Shown here piece by piece: positions 42,739 to 42,999 of a stretch of 42,999 bases of DNA. This stretch comes from DAITPV01 sp050692555 (GTDB lineage Bacteria; Actinomycetota; UBA4738; CALAEC01), in NCBI GenBank assembly GCA_050692555.1, contig JBOGVS010000029.1, forward strand, positions 1 through 42,999. The letters run 5' to 3'. Numbering within the stretch: the stretch's first letter is position 1; each line of letters begins with the position of its first letter. The translations under genes were made by a program, and so were the position numbers. The notes under the pieces were generated by a model, which was not told the DNA's origin, did no database searches, and saw nothing but the letters and a program-made list of their open reading frames with translations.

Positions 42739-42999
42739 ATGCCCGCGGATCGGCGATCGGTAACCGACACAGACACACTCGAGGACCGGGTCGACGGCGT
42801 CCTGGTCGCGCCCCTCGAGCGCGGCAGCCGGTGGGCCGGTCTCCGAGCCCTCCGTGCCGGGATGAGTCGCCTGCGTGACGAGGGGCTCCGGCCCACCGTG
42901 GCCTACATCCTGGCACTGGCCAGCGACGGGCGGATCGTCTCCCCCCGGGGCGGCGAGGCAGCCGTCTTCCTGCTCGGGTACCGGATCGAGGCCGCCTAG
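42739..42999 (+). CDS. Small unrecognised protein at the window end
   Basis: An 86-residue protein ending at the TAG that closes the window. The ATG at 42739 is chosen because GGAGGGATCGGAG precedes it; longer frames start without an SD. The N-terminal ~15 residues are polar. Then come an LEDRVDGVLVAPLERG stretch, a basic amphipathic helix (RWAGLRALRAGMSRLRDEGL) and a hydrophobic end. No signal peptide or known motif. Function not assigned. Confidence 0.5.
   Translation: MPADRRSVTDTDTLEDRVDGVLVAPLERGSRWAGLRALRAGMSRLRDEGLRPTVAYILALASDGRIVSPRGGEAAVFLLGYRIEAA

Noticed and set aside
1..42999. tRNA, rRNA, CRISPR, IS element or prophage
   Set aside because: No cloverleaf-like segment, repeat-spacer array, transposase or integrase was found; gaps between genes are too short for rRNA.

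Overview
The window is GC-rich, almost fully coding bacterial chromosome that looks actinobacterial. The pointers are a LigD in Pol-phosphoesterase-ligase order beside ku, a homodimeric-type AceE, a DUF5319 protein (a family known from Actinobacteria such as Mycobacterium), amt-glnB-glnD in one run, GTG starts, and several genes with a TANNNT -10 box 6-9 nt before the start codon (leaderless type). No rRNA, tRNA, CRISPR or transposase was seen. No gap between genes exceeds about 160 bp. I cannot place it below phylum level.

Layout. 1-318: 3' end of a gene cut by the window edge. 322-6440 (-): a nitrogen operon amt-glnB-glnD that runs on, with overlaps or tiny gaps, into an alpha/beta hydrolase, a small zinc-ribbon protein and an esterase. 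6569-9928 (+): a large zinc-ribbon/class III cyclase/ATPase/TPR protein. 9933-10520 (-): a metallo-beta-lactamase-fold hydrolase. 10583-13970: divergent ku and ligD, the two proteins of bacterial non-homologous end joining. 13978-16151 (+): a secreted TIM-barrel protein, then three overlapping PspC/LiaF-like membrane genes. 16148-17878 (-): a DUF5319 protein coupled to a PIG-L deacetylase, and a DUF2269 membrane protein. 17947-21537 (-): a PadR-controlled ABC-2 exporter operon whose last gene, a LiaF-like protein, carries a frameshift; it has a near-consensus promoter with a perfect inverted repeat at the expected start of transcription.

21643-25052 (-): a small unknown protein, a membrane protein with a very acidic tail, RmuC, and a short-chain dehydrogenase. 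25119-27796 (-): a secreted M14 peptidase, also frameshifted, followed by a perfect GC stem-loop. 27935-30726 (+): tldD-tldE. 30747-31022 (-): a LuxR-type remnant that has lost most of its receiver domain. 31071-31997 (+): a divergent CaCA-type exchanger. 32011-35094 (-): HAD hydrolase, aldehyde dehydrogenase and PHP phosphoesterase, tightly packed. 35153-36376 (+): an acyltransferase-3 membrane protein. 36433-37659 (-): a Fic protein with an AT-rich palindromic operator. 37726-41755 (-): aceE and ugd. 41791-42579 (+): an E2-like acyltransferase domain without a lipoyl domain. 42739-42999 (+): a small unknown protein.

The most interesting points are the two operator/promoter architectures (PadR and Fic), the run of leaderless promoters, the two genes that are each out of frame by one base, the receiver-less LuxR remnant, and the lipoyl-less E2-like gene divergent from ugd-aceE. 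I saw no single obviously new multi-gene system; most of the window is housekeeping with accessory pieces.
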